Of a stretch of 64,000 nt of DNA, positions 33,412 to 42,021 are shown piece by piece. Below the pieces are notes generated by a model. The model did no database searches. It was given only the letters and a program-made list of their open reading frames with translations, and was not told where the DNA came from. The stretch is taken from NCBI GenBank assembly GCA_903823115.1, contig CAIJRN010000034.1, forward strand, positions 123,849 through 187,848, in the 5' to 3' direction. This stretch comes from an uncultured cyanobacterium (GTDB lineage Bacteria > Cyanobacteriota > Cyanobacteriia > PCC-6307 > Cyanobiaceae). Made by a program: the position numbers and the translations under genes. The stretch's first letter is position 1, and the number at the start of each line of letters is the position of its first letter.

Positions 33412-34194
33412 GTGATCAACGTGCTGGAGGATCTGAAATCCCGCCAGGTCGATCTGCCGGAGCTCGCTTTGCGCCTCTGGTTGGTGTCCCTGGCCCTGCT
33501 GGTGGTGTTTGCCGCCACCGTGCTCAACGCCGTCCTACCGCTGCGGCTGCTGGATCCCCGCTGGCAACAGGGCCTGATCCAGGCCCTGCTCTTCCAGGGA
33601 TTTCTGCCCCTGATTGCCTTGGTGTTGCTGCAGCTGGCGGTGCTGTTGAACCCCGGAAACAGCCGCCTGCGCCGCCGCCGCGATCGCTTCTGCCGGCTCG
33701 CCCTGGTGGCCGCCCTGGGCTTTGCGCTGCTGATCCCCCTGCAGCTCGCCTCCACCTGGGGCAGCTTCAACCAGCTGGCCAGCGGCCAGAGCCAGCAGCG
33801 GCTCCAGGGCGTGGCGGTGATCGGCCAGCTGCGTCAGGCGATCAGTGCCGCATCCAGCCACCAGGATCTGGCCAGCCGCCTGGCCGCCCTGCCGATTCCC
33901 CAGAGCGGCCCCAGTTCGCCTGCCGATCTCGCCCTGCCCTTCCCCCAGCGGCAGCGCAATCTGCTCGAAGGTCTGGCCCGCTCCGAACGCCAGCTCATCA
34001 GCGCCGCCACCGCCGCCCCCTTCCCCTGGTCCGCCCTGATCGGAGCCGCCCTGCGCGTCATCCCCACGGCTCTTGCCCTGGCCGGCGGTTTCGCCGCCCT
34101 CGCGATCGGTCACGGCGGCCGGCCAGCCGGCCAGCAGGCCCTGGCAGAGGAGGAGGCCTACTTCGAGGCGCTCGGCAGGAATGCAGGGGGCTGA
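33412..34194 (+). CDS. HpsJ-like, exosortase-associated membrane protein (paralogue)
   Basis: 260 residues, GTG start. Three membrane segments occupy the first 110 residues (LRLWLVSLALLVVFAATVLN, FQGFLPLIALVLLQLAVLL, CRLALVAALGFALLIPLQLA), then a soluble Gln/Ser/Ala-rich region (about 115-215) and a final hydrophobic segment (IPTALALAGGFAALAIG). Local matches with 10837-11628 include FPLIALVLLLVADLE versus LPLIALVLLQLAVLL and ALGFVLMIPLQA versus ALGFALLIPLQL. The partner sorting-tail gene is reduced to its last 40 codons. The gene itself looks intact. Confidence 0.65.
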   Translation: MINVLEDLKSRQVDLPELALRLWLVSLALLVVFAATVLNAVLPLRLLDPRWQQGLIQALLFQGFLPLIALVLLQLAVLLNPGNSRLRRRRDRFCRLALVAALGFALLIPLQLASTWGSFNQLASGQSQQRLQGVAVIGQLRQAISAASSHQDLASRLAALPIPQSGPSSPADLALPFPQRQRNLLEGLARSERQLISAATAAPFPWSALIGAALRVIPTALALAGGFAALAIGHGGRPAGQQALAEEEAYFEALGRNAGG

Positions 34195-34268
34195 AGCGCT
34201 GCCGGAACAGAAGCTGACTCCCTGAGACGGCGTGCTTACGATGTGATCACGAAGAGCTCGGGTGTGTC

Positions 34269-34508
34269 ATGCGGGCCAAGCTTGTCAAGATTGGCAATTC
34301 CCAGGGTCTGCGCCTGGCTAAACCGCTGCTGGAGCAGGTCGGCCTTACCGATGAGGTCGAGATCCAGGCGGCCCCTGGCCTCCTCACGATCAGGCCCGTC
34401 TCAGCGCCGAGGGCGGGCTGGGCGGAAGCCGCCGCGGCCGTGCCTCCGGAGGGCCTGCTCGATGGGCCGGTTGCCAACCGCTTCGACGAAGAGGACTGGC
34501 AATGGTGA
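34269..34508 (+). CDS. mazE: MazE/AbrB-type antitoxin
   Basis: 79 residues. The swapped-hairpin AbrB DNA-binding domain is clear at the N-terminus (RAKLVKIGNSQGLRLAKPLL then EQVGLTDEVEIQ), and the C-terminal acidic helix (FDEEDWQW) is the MazF-binding tail. The stop overlaps the start of the toxin by seven bases, so antitoxin and toxin are coupled. A compact intact mazEF system. Confidence 0.9.
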   Translation: MRAKLVKIGNSQGLRLAKPLLEQVGLTDEVEIQAAPGLLTIRPVSAPRAGWAEAAAAVPPEGLLDGPVANRFDEEDWQW

Positions 34509-34837
34509 TCATTCCCGCGATTTTGCGGGGTGATGTTTATCTGGTGGCCCTGAACCCCACCCGCGGCCAGGAGATCCGCAAAACCAGGCCCTGCCTGATC
34601 GTCTCTCCGGATGAGCTCAACGCCCACTTGGGAACGTTCATCGTCGCTCCGCTCACGACAGGTGGACGGGCCTACCCCTTCCGGATTCCTTGCACCTTTG
34701 AGGGCAAGCAGGGCCACATCGTGCCCGATCAGTTGCGCACGGTGGATCGTGAGCGGCTCGTGAAGCACCTTGGGGCTCTGCCGGAGAGCACCCTGCTTGA
34801 GGTGCTCTCGGTGCTGCAGGAGATGTTTGCGGTCTAG
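34502..34837 (+). CDS. mazF: MazF/PemK-family endoribonuclease toxin
   Basis: 111 residues. The fold signatures are GDVYLVALNPTRGQEIRKTR then PCLIVSPDELN, IVAPLTTGGRAYPFRI (the T of the catalytic pair), and the GHIVPDQLRTVDRERLVKHL segment near the active-site Arg. MazF cuts single-stranded mRNA at short sequences. All key residues seem present and the length is normal, unlike the vapC genes just upstream. Confidence 0.92.
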   Translation: MVIIPAILRGDVYLVALNPTRGQEIRKTRPCLIVSPDELNAHLGTFIVAPLTTGGRAYPFRIPCTFEGKQGHIVPDQLRTVDRERLVKHLGALPESTLLEVLSVLQEMFAV

Positions 34838-34847
34838 GGAAGGCCGT

Positions 34848-35144
34848 TCAACCCACCTCCAGATCCCCGACGGCGCCGATCCACTGCTGCAGGCGCCAGT
34901 CGACGCTGCCGCTGGTCAGCATCGGGTCCTGGCGGATCAGGGCCTCGGCGGTCGCGTGATCGCTGGCCTCCAGCAGCAGCAGGCCGCCGCCGCCGGGGTG
35001 TCCGTCGCCGTCGACCAGATAACCGCTGCTGATCCGCACCCCCTGCAGGCGCAGCTGCCCCACCCAGGCGCGATGGGCCTTGAGGTGGGGGGCCACGGCG
35101 GCGTGGGGAACGCGGATGGTCTCGGTCTTGATGAACCAGGGCAT
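34848..35144 (-). CDS. YciI-like protein
   Basis: 98 residues from ATG 35144 (MPWFIKTETIRVPHAAVAPH); upstream in-frame sequence is low-complexity. The family is a small ferredoxin-like fold with a conserved His and Asp: here LKAHRAWVGQLRLQGVRISS, an L-L-L-L-E-A-S-D strand, and AEALIRQDPMLTSGSVDWRL match YciI. Some YciI proteins act as dehydrochlorinase-like or hydrolase domains, but the function of cyanobacterial members is not known. Convergent with mazF, ten bases away. Confidence 0.8.
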   Translation of the reverse strand: MPWFIKTETIRVPHAAVAPHLKAHRAWVGQLRLQGVRISSGYLVDGDGHPGGGGLLLLEASDHATAEALIRQDPMLTSGSVDWRLQQWIGAVGDLEVG

Positions 35145-35338
35145 CGGCCGATTCTGGCGGGCTCTTTCGCGCCGGCTCTGCTCCGGCCGGTGATGGGGAC
35201 CGACGCGGCCGGCGAGAGAGCCCGGCGGCGCCATCCGCAGCGGACCAGCCCGACCTGGGCCAACGCAGCGAATTGCCGCCGAACGCTGACCGCCGCCCCC
35301 CAGCGGCATCAGCATGAAGATCAGTCCAGGTGCCCGCC

Positions 35339-36100
35339 ATGCCGATCCCTGCAGACCTTGGCAGTCGCCTCTCCAACCAGCTGCGCCGCACGCCGCCGCT
35401 GGTGGCGGCGATGGCGGTGCTGGGGGTGGGCCTGGTGCTCTCCAGCGCCATCCTGGTCAAGGGCATCCGCCGCGCCAACGACACGATCACGGTCACCGGC
35501 GCCAGCACCGAACGCATCCGCAGCGACCACGTCGACTGGAGCGTGTCGGTGGCGGTGGCCGGCCCCAGTCAGCAGGCGGCGTATCAGGCCCTGCAGCCGG
35601 TGGTGAGCCAGACCGTGGCCTTTCTCGAGGCCCAGGGCCTTCCGGCTGCTCAGATCCAGCGGGATGCGGTGCGTTCGGAGCGGGAGGATCAGCGCGATCC
35701 CCGCAGCAATGAACTGCGCTCCACCACCTGGACCAGCCGCCAGGAGATCCGGGTCAGCAGCGCCGATGTGGACAAAGTGCGCGCCGTGGCCGCCGCCGCC
35801 GGCGAGCTGATCGGCCAGGGGGTGCCGCTGACGATCAATCCGCCCGCCTTCACTTACACCAAGCTGGCCGAAAAACGGGTGGACATGCTGGCCAAGGCCA
35901 CCCGCGACGCGGCCGAGCGGGCCCGGGCCATCGCCCGCGAGGCCGGCAGCGCCATCGGTCCGATCACCAACGCCGACACCGGCACCTTCCAGCTCACCGC
36001 GCCGAACTCCACCGAGGTGGGCAACAGCGGCTCCTACGACACCACCACCGTGGAGAAGGACATCACGGCAGTGATGGCGGTGACCTTCCGCGTGCGCTGA
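35339..36100 (+). CDS. SIMPL domain (DUF541) protein
   Basis: About 253 residues from ATG 35339; an in-frame GTG three codons earlier (35330) is possible. An N-terminal membrane helix (LVAAMAVLGVGLVLSSAILV) anchors a periplasmic SIMPL domain: ITVTGASTERIRSDHVDWSV, then VKGIRRAN before and VRAVAAAAGELIGQGVPL after, ending KDITAVMAVTFRVR. SIMPL proteins form oligomeric periplasmic structures of uncertain role. It stands alone, with the FAH-family gene 85 bases downstream in the same direction. Confidence 0.85.
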   Translation: MPIPADLGSRLSNQLRRTPPLVAAMAVLGVGLVLSSAILVKGIRRANDTITVTGASTERIRSDHVDWSVSVAVAGPSQQAAYQALQPVVSQTVAFLEAQGLPAAQIQRDAVRSEREDQRDPRSNELRSTTWTSRQEIRVSSADVDKVRAVAAAAGELIGQGVPLTINPPAFTYTKLAEKRVDMLAKATRDAAERARAIAREAGSAIGPITNADTGTFQLTAPNSTEVGNSGSYDTTTVEKDITAVMAVTFRVR

Positions 36101-36185
36101 GAGCGCTTGGGCTGGAAACAGGTGGCTGGAGGCGGGATTGGCTGCGACAAACTGCCCGCAGAATCCAGGCTGGATGGCAGCGCCG

Positions 36186-37010
36186 ATGAAGATCGCCCGT
36201 TACAGCGACCACGAAGGGGATGTGCACTACGCCCTTGTCCATGGCGATGGTCTGCATGAGCGGCTCGTCGGCAACCCCCTGACGCCCGGCAGCAGCGTGC
36301 TGCCCAGCGGTCAGCCCGCCCACATCGCCCGGCTGCTGGCGCCGCTGGAGCCGGCGGCGATCCTGGGCATCGGCGTCAACTACCGCCGCCACGCCGCCGA
36401 GTTCGGCTCGCCGATTCCCCAGCATCCGGTGCTGTTCCTCAAGCCGCCTTCGGCCCTGCAGCACCCCGACGCCCCGATCGAGCTGCCCACCAGCCTGGCC
36501 AGCCACCAGGTGGATGCGGAAGCCGAGCTGGCGGTGGTGATCGGCCGGCGCTGCCGCAACGTCTCCCGCGAGGAGGCCCTCTCCTACGTCTTGGGCTACA
36601 CCTGCGCCAATGACGTCAGCGCCCGCGACTGGCAGAAGCGCCCCGAACTCGGCGGCGGCCAGTGGTGCCGCGGCAAGAGCTTCGACACCTTCGCCCCCTT
36701 GGGCCCCTGCCTGACCCTGGCGGCGGCGATCCCCGATCCCAACGCCCTGCGCCTGCGCGGTTGGCACAACGAGGTGCTGGTGCAGGACGCCAACACCGAC
36801 GACATGATCTTCGATGTGCCCGCCCTGATCGCCTTCCTCAGCGGCAGCACCACCCTGCTGCCGGGCACGGTGATCCTCACCGGCACCCCCAGCGGCGTCG
36901 GCATGGCGGCCGATCCGCCCCGCTGGCTGCAGCCGGGCGATCGGGTGGACGTGGAGATCGAGGGGATCGGCCGGCTCAGCAATCCGGTGATCGCCGAGCC
37001 CCGGCCCTGA
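36186..37010 (+). CDS. Fumarylacetoacetate hydrolase family protein
   Basis: 274 residues from ATG 36186 (MKIARYSDHEGDVHYALVHG); two in-frame ATGs upstream (36138, 36174) are less likely. The FAH fold with metal-binding acidic residues is visible: GIGVNYRRHAAEFGSPIPQH, VLFLKPPSALQHPDAPIELP, HQVDAEAELAVVIGRRCRNV (metal E-x-E), GYTCANDVSARDWQ and LTGTPSGVGMAADPP. This subgroup hydrolyses acylpyruvates or decarboxylates oxaloacetate; the substrate here is not readable. A NUDIX gene follows 65 bases later. Confidence 0.9.
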   Translation: MKIARYSDHEGDVHYALVHGDGLHERLVGNPLTPGSSVLPSGQPAHIARLLAPLEPAAILGIGVNYRRHAAEFGSPIPQHPVLFLKPPSALQHPDAPIELPTSLASHQVDAEAELAVVIGRRCRNVSREEALSYVLGYTCANDVSARDWQKRPELGGGQWCRGKSFDTFAPLGPCLTLAAAIPDPNALRLRGWHNEVLVQDANTDDMIFDVPALIAFLSGSTTLLPGTVILTGTPSGVGMAADPPRWLQPGDRVDVEIEGIGRLSNPVIAEPRP

Positions 37011-37075
37011 GCGCAGCTCGCACCGGCTCCGGCCCCGTGCGCCAAGCTGGCCCCAGCTTTTTCATCTCCCCCGCG

Positions 37076-37636
37076 ATGGCGCCCCTGCCTGCCCCGGAAC
37101 CCAGCCAGCACCTGGCCACCACCGCCAGCCTCGATGCCCGCAAGATCCGCTTCGAGATCAACCGAGTGCGGCTGCCGATGGGTGTCGAGGGGGAATTCGG
37201 CATCATTCGCCATCCCGGCGCTTCCCTGGCGGTGCCCCTGCTCGATGACGGTCGCGTCGTGCTGCTGCGCCAGTACCGCTTCGCCGTGGCGGCCCGCATC
37301 CTCGAGTTCCCGGCCGGCACCCTCGATGAGGGCGAGGATCCGCTCAGCACCATGCAACGGGAGCTGCAGGAGGAGGCGGGCTACAGCGCCAGCCGCTGGG
37401 ATCCGCTCGGGACGATGCTGCCCTGCCCCGGCTATTCCGATGAGGTGATCCACCTGTTCCTGGCCCGCGAGCTCACGGCCCTGGCGGAACAGCCCGCCGG
37501 CGACGACGACGAGGATCTGGCGGTGCTGCTGCTGCAGCCCGCCGAGCTCGATGCCTCCCTGGCCAGCGGCGACGAATACCTCGATGGCAAGAGCCTGGCG
37601 GCCTGGTTCCGGGCCAAGCAGCTGCTGGGCCTCTGA
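37076..37636 (+). CDS. NUDIX hydrolase, ADP-ribose pyrophosphatase type
   Basis: 186 residues from ATG 37076. A complete Nudix box is present: GTLDEGEDPLSTMQRELQEE then AGY. The N-terminal strand pattern (RVRLPMGVEGEFGIIRHPGA, VVLLRQYRFAVAARILEFPA) resembles ADP-sugar pyrophosphatases, which hydrolyse ADP-ribose to AMP and ribose-5-phosphate. The C-terminal part (EYLDGKSLAAWFRAKQLLGL) is typical. It sits between the FAH gene and the photolyase gene on the same strand; a short GGCGCTGGCG direct repeat follows its stop. Confidence 0.9.
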   Translation: MAPLPAPEPSQHLATTASLDARKIRFEINRVRLPMGVEGEFGIIRHPGASLAVPLLDDGRVVLLRQYRFAVAARILEFPAGTLDEGEDPLSTMQRELQEEAGYSASRWDPLGTMLPCPGYSDEVIHLFLARELTALAEQPAGDDDEDLAVLLLQPAELDASLASGDEYLDGKSLAAWFRAKQLLGL

Positions 37637-37797
37637 GGCGCTGGCGTTCTAAGGCGCTGGCGCTCTGAACATCCGGCGATCCGGACCCGAGGGAACAGGC
37701 TCTTCTGCACCCTCCGCAGGCCAAAGCCTCCCCGATCTCCGAGAGCCGACCGGCTCCACGGCCGCAATCCCCCACCCCCACCTGCGCCCCTGCCCCC

Positions 37798-39366
37798 ATG
37801 AGTCCCGAGCGCTGGCTGTTCTGGCATCGCCGTGATCTGCGCCTGGCCGACAACCTCGGCCTGGCAGCCGCGGCGGCGGTCACTCCGGCGCTGACGGGGG
37901 TGGTGGTGCTCGATCCGGCGGAGCTGCAGGCGGCCACCATGGCGCCGGCCCGGCGCTGGTTTCTGCGCGAGAGCCTGCGGGAGCTGGGTGAGCGCTGGCG
38001 GGCCGCCGGCAGCCGGCTGCTGCTGCTTCAGGGCGATCCGGTGGACCTGCTGCCGCGCCTGGCGATCGCCACGGGCGCGGCGGTGGTCGCCTGGAACCGC
38101 GGTGTCGAGCCCGCTGAGCGGCAGCGCGACCGGCGGGTGGCGGCGGCGCTCCAGAGCGATGGCGTCAAGGTGCTGGTGGACTGGGATCAGTTGCTGGTGC
38201 CCCCGGAGTTGCTGCGCACCGGCGGCGGCGATCCCTATCGGGTGTACGGCCCCTTCCTGCGCAATTGGCGCGGCCAGGTGGAGCGCCGCGCCGCCGCCGG
38301 CGAACTGGATCGGCGGCCGGCGCCCCGGGATCTGCTGGACCTGGATCCGGCCGCTCTGCCCCGACCGGAGCTGTGGCAGAGCCTGCCGCGGCTGGAGGCG
38401 CTGCCCCCGGAGGCCCAGCTGGGTGCTCGTGCCGCGCTCCAGACCCCAGCCCCGGAAAGCCTTGCGGTTGCCGGCCGGCTGCCGGACTCCAGCGAAGCCC
38501 TCCTGCCGGCGCTCCAGCATCCCTTCGAAGGCGCTGATCTCTGCCCCTGCCGGCCCGGTGAAACGGCGGCCCTGGCCCAGCTGGAGGCTTTCAGTGAGGG
38601 CGAACGCAGCCCGATCAACGCCTATGAACCGGCGCGCAACATCCCCAGTGAGGCCGGCACCTCCGCCCTCTCGGCCGCCCTGGCCCTGGGCACGCTCAGC
38701 CCGCGCCAGGCCTGGAGCGCCGCCCAGCAGGCCCGCTTGCTGGCCCGCAGCGACGAGTCCCTCGGCTCGATCACGGTCTGGGAGCAGGAGCTGGCCTGGC
38801 GCGAGTTCTACCAGCAGGCCCTGCTGCACTTCCCCGAACTCGCCGACGGCCCCTACCGGCCCCAGTGGCGCCACTTCCCCTGGCAGAACGACCCGCAGCG
38901 ACTGGAGGCCTGGCAGGCGGGCCTCACCGGCATGCCGATCATCGATGCCGCCATGCGCCAGCTCAGCGCCAGCGGCTGGATGCACAACCGCTGCCGCATG
39001 ATCGTGGCCTCCTATCTGGTCAAGGATCTGATCGTTGACTGGCGCCTGGGCGAACGCCATTTCATGGCCCACCTGGTGGATGGCGATCTGGCCGCCAACA
39101 ACGGCGGCTGGCAGTGGAGCGCCAGCAGCGGCATGGATCCCAAGCCGTTGCGCATCTTCAACCCCGCCACCCAGGCCGGCAAATTCGATCCCGAAGCCAG
39201 CTACATCCGCCACTGGTTGCCGGAACTGCGCCATGTGAGCACGCGGGATCTGATCAGCGGCGAGATCGCCCCCCTGGAGCGGCGCGGCTACCCCGAGCTG
39301 ATCGTGCAGCACAAGGAGCAGCAGGCGCGTTTCAAGGCGCTGTATGCGGGGTTGCCCCGCAGTTGA
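37798..39366 (+). CDS. phrA: Class I CPD photolyase
   Basis: 522 residues. The N-terminal photolyase alpha/beta domain starts RWLFWHRRDLRLADNLGLAA, and the FAD domain carries INAYEPARNIPSEAGTSALS, WEQELAWREFYQQALLHFPE, TGMPIIDAAMRQLSASGWMH, NRCRMIVASYLVKDLIVDWR and NNGGWQWSASSGMDPKPLRI with the tryptophans of the electron-transfer chain. These features match cyanobacterial CPD photolyases using an 8-HDF-type antenna. It repairs cyclobutane dimers with light. Start and length look right. Confidence 0.94.
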   Translation: MSPERWLFWHRRDLRLADNLGLAAAAAVTPALTGVVVLDPAELQAATMAPARRWFLRESLRELGERWRAAGSRLLLLQGDPVDLLPRLAIATGAAVVAWNRGVEPAERQRDRRVAAALQSDGVKVLVDWDQLLVPPELLRTGGGDPYRVYGPFLRNWRGQVERRAAAGELDRRPAPRDLLDLDPAALPRPELWQSLPRLEALPPEAQLGARAALQTPAPESLAVAGRLPDSSEALLPALQHPFEGADLCPCRPGETAALAQLEAFSEGERSPINAYEPARNIPSEAGTSALSAALALGTLSPRQAWSAAQQARLLARSDESLGSITVWEQELAWREFYQQALLHFPELADGPYRPQWRHFPWQNDPQRLEAWQAGLTGMPIIDAAMRQLSASGWMHNRCRMIVASYLVKDLIVDWRLGERHFMAHLVDGDLAANNGGWQWSASSGMDPKPLRIFNPATQAGKFDPEASYIRHWLPELRHVSTRDLISGEIAPLERRGYPELIVQHKEQQARFKALYAGLPRS

Positions 39367-39393
39367 CCTCAGCTGAGCCGGATCGCCCGCCGC

Positions 39394-40599
39394 TCAGGCC
39401 GCCACACCCGCCGGGCTGTTGACCAGCTGCCGCAGCACCCGGATCACCTGCTCCTGCTGCTCACCGGTCAGTTCCGGGAAGATCGGCAGGCTGAGCACTT
39501 CGCTGCAGAGCCGCTCGGTGACCGGCAGGCTGCCGGGGCCGTAGCCGAGCTGGGCGTAGGCCGGCTGGCGATGGATCGGAATCGGGTAGTAGATGATCGT
39601 GCTGACCCCCAGGTCCTGGAGCTGCTGCTTGAGCCAGTCACGGCAGCAGGCCTCCGGCAGCCCGAAACCGGCGCTGTCGGCGGAGGGGGTGCAACTGCCG
39701 GCGCAGGCGGCAGAGCGCGTCGGGCAGAGGGGCACCCGCACCACGAATTGATTCCAGCTGTGGCCGCTGTCGCCCCTGGCGGGCAGCTGCACGCCGGCCA
39801 GATCGACGAGTTCCCGCTGATAGCGCTCCGCGATTGCCCGGCGCCGCTCCACCCAGGCCGGCAGATGGGGCAACTTGACATTCAGCACGGCGGCCTGAAC
39901 GGCGTCAAGGCGGCTGTTGTAGCCGAGTTCGGTGTGCAGATAGCGCCGTGGCATGCCATGCACGGCCAGCTCCCTGATCCGCTGGGCCAGTAGGGGATCG
40001 CGGCAGGTGACGGCGCCCCCATCGCCGGCGGCGCCGAGGTTCTTGGTGGGGAAAAAGCTGAAGCAGCCGGCATCGCCCCAGCTGCCCACCGGTCGACCGG
40101 CCCAGTGGGCGCCGGTGGCCTGGGCGCAGTCCTCGATCACCAGCAGCTCATGGCTGGCGGCGATGGCACAGAGGCGCTCCATGTCCACCGGGCGGCCGAA
40201 CAGATGCACCGGCAGCAGCGCCCTGCTGGCCGGAGTGATGGCCGCTTCGATGGCATCCAGGGCGATCAGATAGGTGTCGTCCTCGACATCCACAAACACC
40301 GGTGTGGCGCCCACGGCGCTGATCGCTTCGGCGGTGGCGAAGAAGCTGAAGGAGGAGGTGATCACCTCATCGCCGGGGCCGATGCCCAGGCCGCGCAGGG
40401 CCAGGATCAGGGCATCGGTGCCGCTGTTGCAGCCGATCGCATGGGGTACGGCGCAGCTGGTGGCGAAGTCGTGCTCGAAACGACTGATGGTGGCGCCACC
40501 GATGTACTGGCCACTCCGCAACACCTCGAGGACGGCGCTGTCGAGGGCATCACCGAGCTGCCGCAGCTGCTCACCGAGGCTGAAGGGGGGCACTTGCAT
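39394..40599 (-). CDS. DegT/DnrJ/EryC1-family sugar aminotransferase with Cys-rich insert
   Basis: 401 residues from ATG 40599 (MQVPPFSLGEQLRQLGDALD). PLP-dependent aminotransferases of nucleotide-linked keto-sugars. Seen: GCNSGTDALILALRGLGIGP, FVDVEDDTYLIALDAIEAAI, LLVIEDCAQATGAHWAG (Asp for the cofactor) and CFSFFPTKNLGAAGDGGAVT with the PLP Lys at 186, then GYNSRLDAVQAAVL. Odd: residues 291-319 insert a Cys-rich loop (Cys at 292, 299, 303, 318, 319) just before the YYPIPIHRQPAYAQLGY segment; most family members have only a few residues there. The sugar is unknown. Confidence 0.9.
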   Translation of the reverse strand: MQVPPFSLGEQLRQLGDALDSAVLEVLRSGQYIGGATISRFEHDFATSCAVPHAIGCNSGTDALILALRGLGIGPGDEVITSSFSFFATAEAISAVGATPVFVDVEDDTYLIALDAIEAAITPASRALLPVHLFGRPVDMERLCAIAASHELLVIEDCAQATGAHWAGRPVGSWGDAGCFSFFPTKNLGAAGDGGAVTCRDPLLAQRIRELAVHGMPRRYLHTELGYNSRLDAVQAAVLNVKLPHLPAWVERRRAIAERYQRELVDLAGVQLPARGDSGHSWNQFVVRVPLCPTRSAACAGSCTPSADSAGFGLPEACCRDWLKQQLQDLGVSTIIYYPIPIHRQPAYAQLGYGPGSLPVTERLCSEVLSLPIFPELTGEQQEQVIRVLRQLVNSPAGVAA

Positions 40600-40678
40600 G
40601 GCCGCCACCATAATCCGGGGTCAGGATTCGAGAACGCGCAGGCTGAACCTTGCTCTGGACTGGGTCCCCCGCCGCGGT

Positions 40679-41263
40679 TCAGCCCATCCAGGGCGGTTCC
40701 TGGCCCGGATGCCACTTGATGTTGCAGCCGATCGAGGGTTTCTGCTCCGCCGGCAGCGGATCTCCGGCCAGCATGGCGGCCACGGCGGCCCGCAGATCGT
40801 GGCCGTCGCTTGCCCGTTGATTGCCGGGGCGGCTGTCATCGAGCTGGCCCCTGTAAACCAGCCGATGGGCGGCGTCGAACAGGAAGGGATCAGGGGTGCA
40901 GGCGGCCCGGAAGGCCCTGGCGATCGCCTGGTCGGGATCGAGCAGATAGGGGAAGCTCCAGCCCCGGGCCGCGGCCTGGACCGCCATGCCCTTGAGGCCG
41001 TCCTGGGGATGGGTGAGGGGGCTGTTGCTGCAGAGGCCGAGCAGGGACACCTGGCCGGCGAGATCGGCCTGCAGCCGGCTCAGCTCCGCTTCGACGTGTT
41101 TCACGAACGGGCAATGGGGGCAGAGAAACAGCACCAGCAGCGGGCGTCCAGCGAGCGCGGCGGGATCAAAAGGCTCGCCAACCCCCTCACCCCGATGGCG
41201 TTCGATCGCTGCCAGTGGCAGCTCCGTGCCGAGGGGAAGCATCGTCGAGGTGGTCAACACCAT
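40679..41263 (-). CDS. Thioredoxin-like (AhpC/TSA) protein
   Basis: 194 residues from ATG 41263 (MVLTTSTMLPLGTELPLAAI). The redox motif is C-P-H-C in LVLFLCPHCPFVKHVEAELS, followed by LLGLCSNSPLTHPQDGLKGM, FPYLLDPDQAIARAFRAACT and PDPFLFDAAHRLVYRGQLDD with a cis-Pro region typical of the fold. The family is common in cyanobacteria and bacteria, often called thioredoxin-like or redoxin-domain protein; a peroxidase function is not established. The C-terminus (IGCNIKWHPGQEP) contains a further Cys usual for the group. Confidence 0.87.
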   Translation of the reverse strand: MVLTTSTMLPLGTELPLAAIERHRGEGVGEPFDPAALAGRPLLVLFLCPHCPFVKHVEAELSRLQADLAGQVSLLGLCSNSPLTHPQDGLKGMAVQAAARGWSFPYLLDPDQAIARAFRAACTPDPFLFDAAHRLVYRGQLDDSRPGNQRASDGHDLRAAVAAMLAGDPLPAEQKPSIGCNIKWHPGQEPPWMG

Positions 41264-41341
41264 GGCTTTCAGCGCTGCCGGCGGCAGCGCCCTCAGGGGG
41301 CAGAGTCCGATCATGGCGCCAACGTCCCGGCCTGCTGCGCC

Positions 41342-41941
41342 TTGCCTCGCCTCCCGTCTCCACGGCTGCGCCGCCCTTCCCCCCTGGGCGCCCTGACCAT
41401 CGCTGTTGCCCTGACCTGCCTGGGGGGCTGCGTGCCGGCGGCCGAGCGTGCCAGCGGCTGGGTGTATCCGCTGCCCCGCCACCAGCCCAATGACGGCCTG
41501 GCGGTGGGCACCCGGCCCGGCGGTGAGGGCCTGCATCTCTGGCTGGACACCGACACCAGCCTTCCGGGCCAGTGCAGCCCCCGCTGGAATCCGGACGCGG
41601 CCCGCCTGCAGCAAGGCAGGGGCGCGTCGCCCAGCAGCAGCGGCCGGGCGCCGCGGCAGGAGTTCTATGCCGCCATGGCCCGCGGGCCAGTGCGCTGGCA
41701 GCTGCGGCGCCAGTTCGCCGCCCTCTGCCGGCAGCGGGCGCCGCAGAGCCGCTTTCTCTGGCGGGAACCGCCGCGCCGGGCCGAGGATTTCCAGCCCAGG
41801 GCCTATCCGATGGTCGAAGTGCGCAACCTGCTCAGCAATCCGAAGGCGGTGCTGCGGGCCGAGAAGCGGCTGCTGGGTCAGCCGCTGCAGCCGGAGGACT
41901 TTCAGAACGAGGAGCCGGAAAAGGAGCCGCCGGGCCCCTGA
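41342..41941 (+). CDS. Putative lipoprotein
   Basis: About 199 residues from a TTG at 41342, because the frame has no ATG near and this start gives a basic N-terminus, a hydrophobic stretch (LGALTIAVALTCLGG) and a lipobox L-G-G-C. The frame is open far upstream, antisense to the neighbouring genes, which is chance. The mature protein is Arg/Gln-rich with WVYPLPRHQPNDGLAVGTRP, AAMARGPVRWQLRRQFAALC and YPMVEVRNLLSNPKAVLRAE. No family is recognised. It ends 80 bases before fabI. Start and function uncertain. Confidence 0.65.
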   Translation: MPRLPSPRLRRPSPLGALTIAVALTCLGGCVPAAERASGWVYPLPRHQPNDGLAVGTRPGGEGLHLWLDTDTSLPGQCSPRWNPDAARLQQGRGASPSSSGRAPRQEFYAAMARGPVRWQLRRQFAALCRQRAPQSRFLWREPPRRAEDFQPRAYPMVEVRNLLSNPKAVLRAEKRLLGQPLQPEDFQNEEPEKEPPGP

Positions 41942-42021
41942 GACAGAGGCCTGCCTGAAGACAGCCTCCGCCGCTGCGGGAGAATCGCCGCAATGCCATG
42001 GCCGGTCGCCGGCCCACACCC

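Noticed and set aside
40274..41341. Extension of the lipoprotein frame far upstream
   Set aside because: Antisense to the DegT and thioredoxin-like genes; the lipobox-bearing start at 41342 explains the real part.
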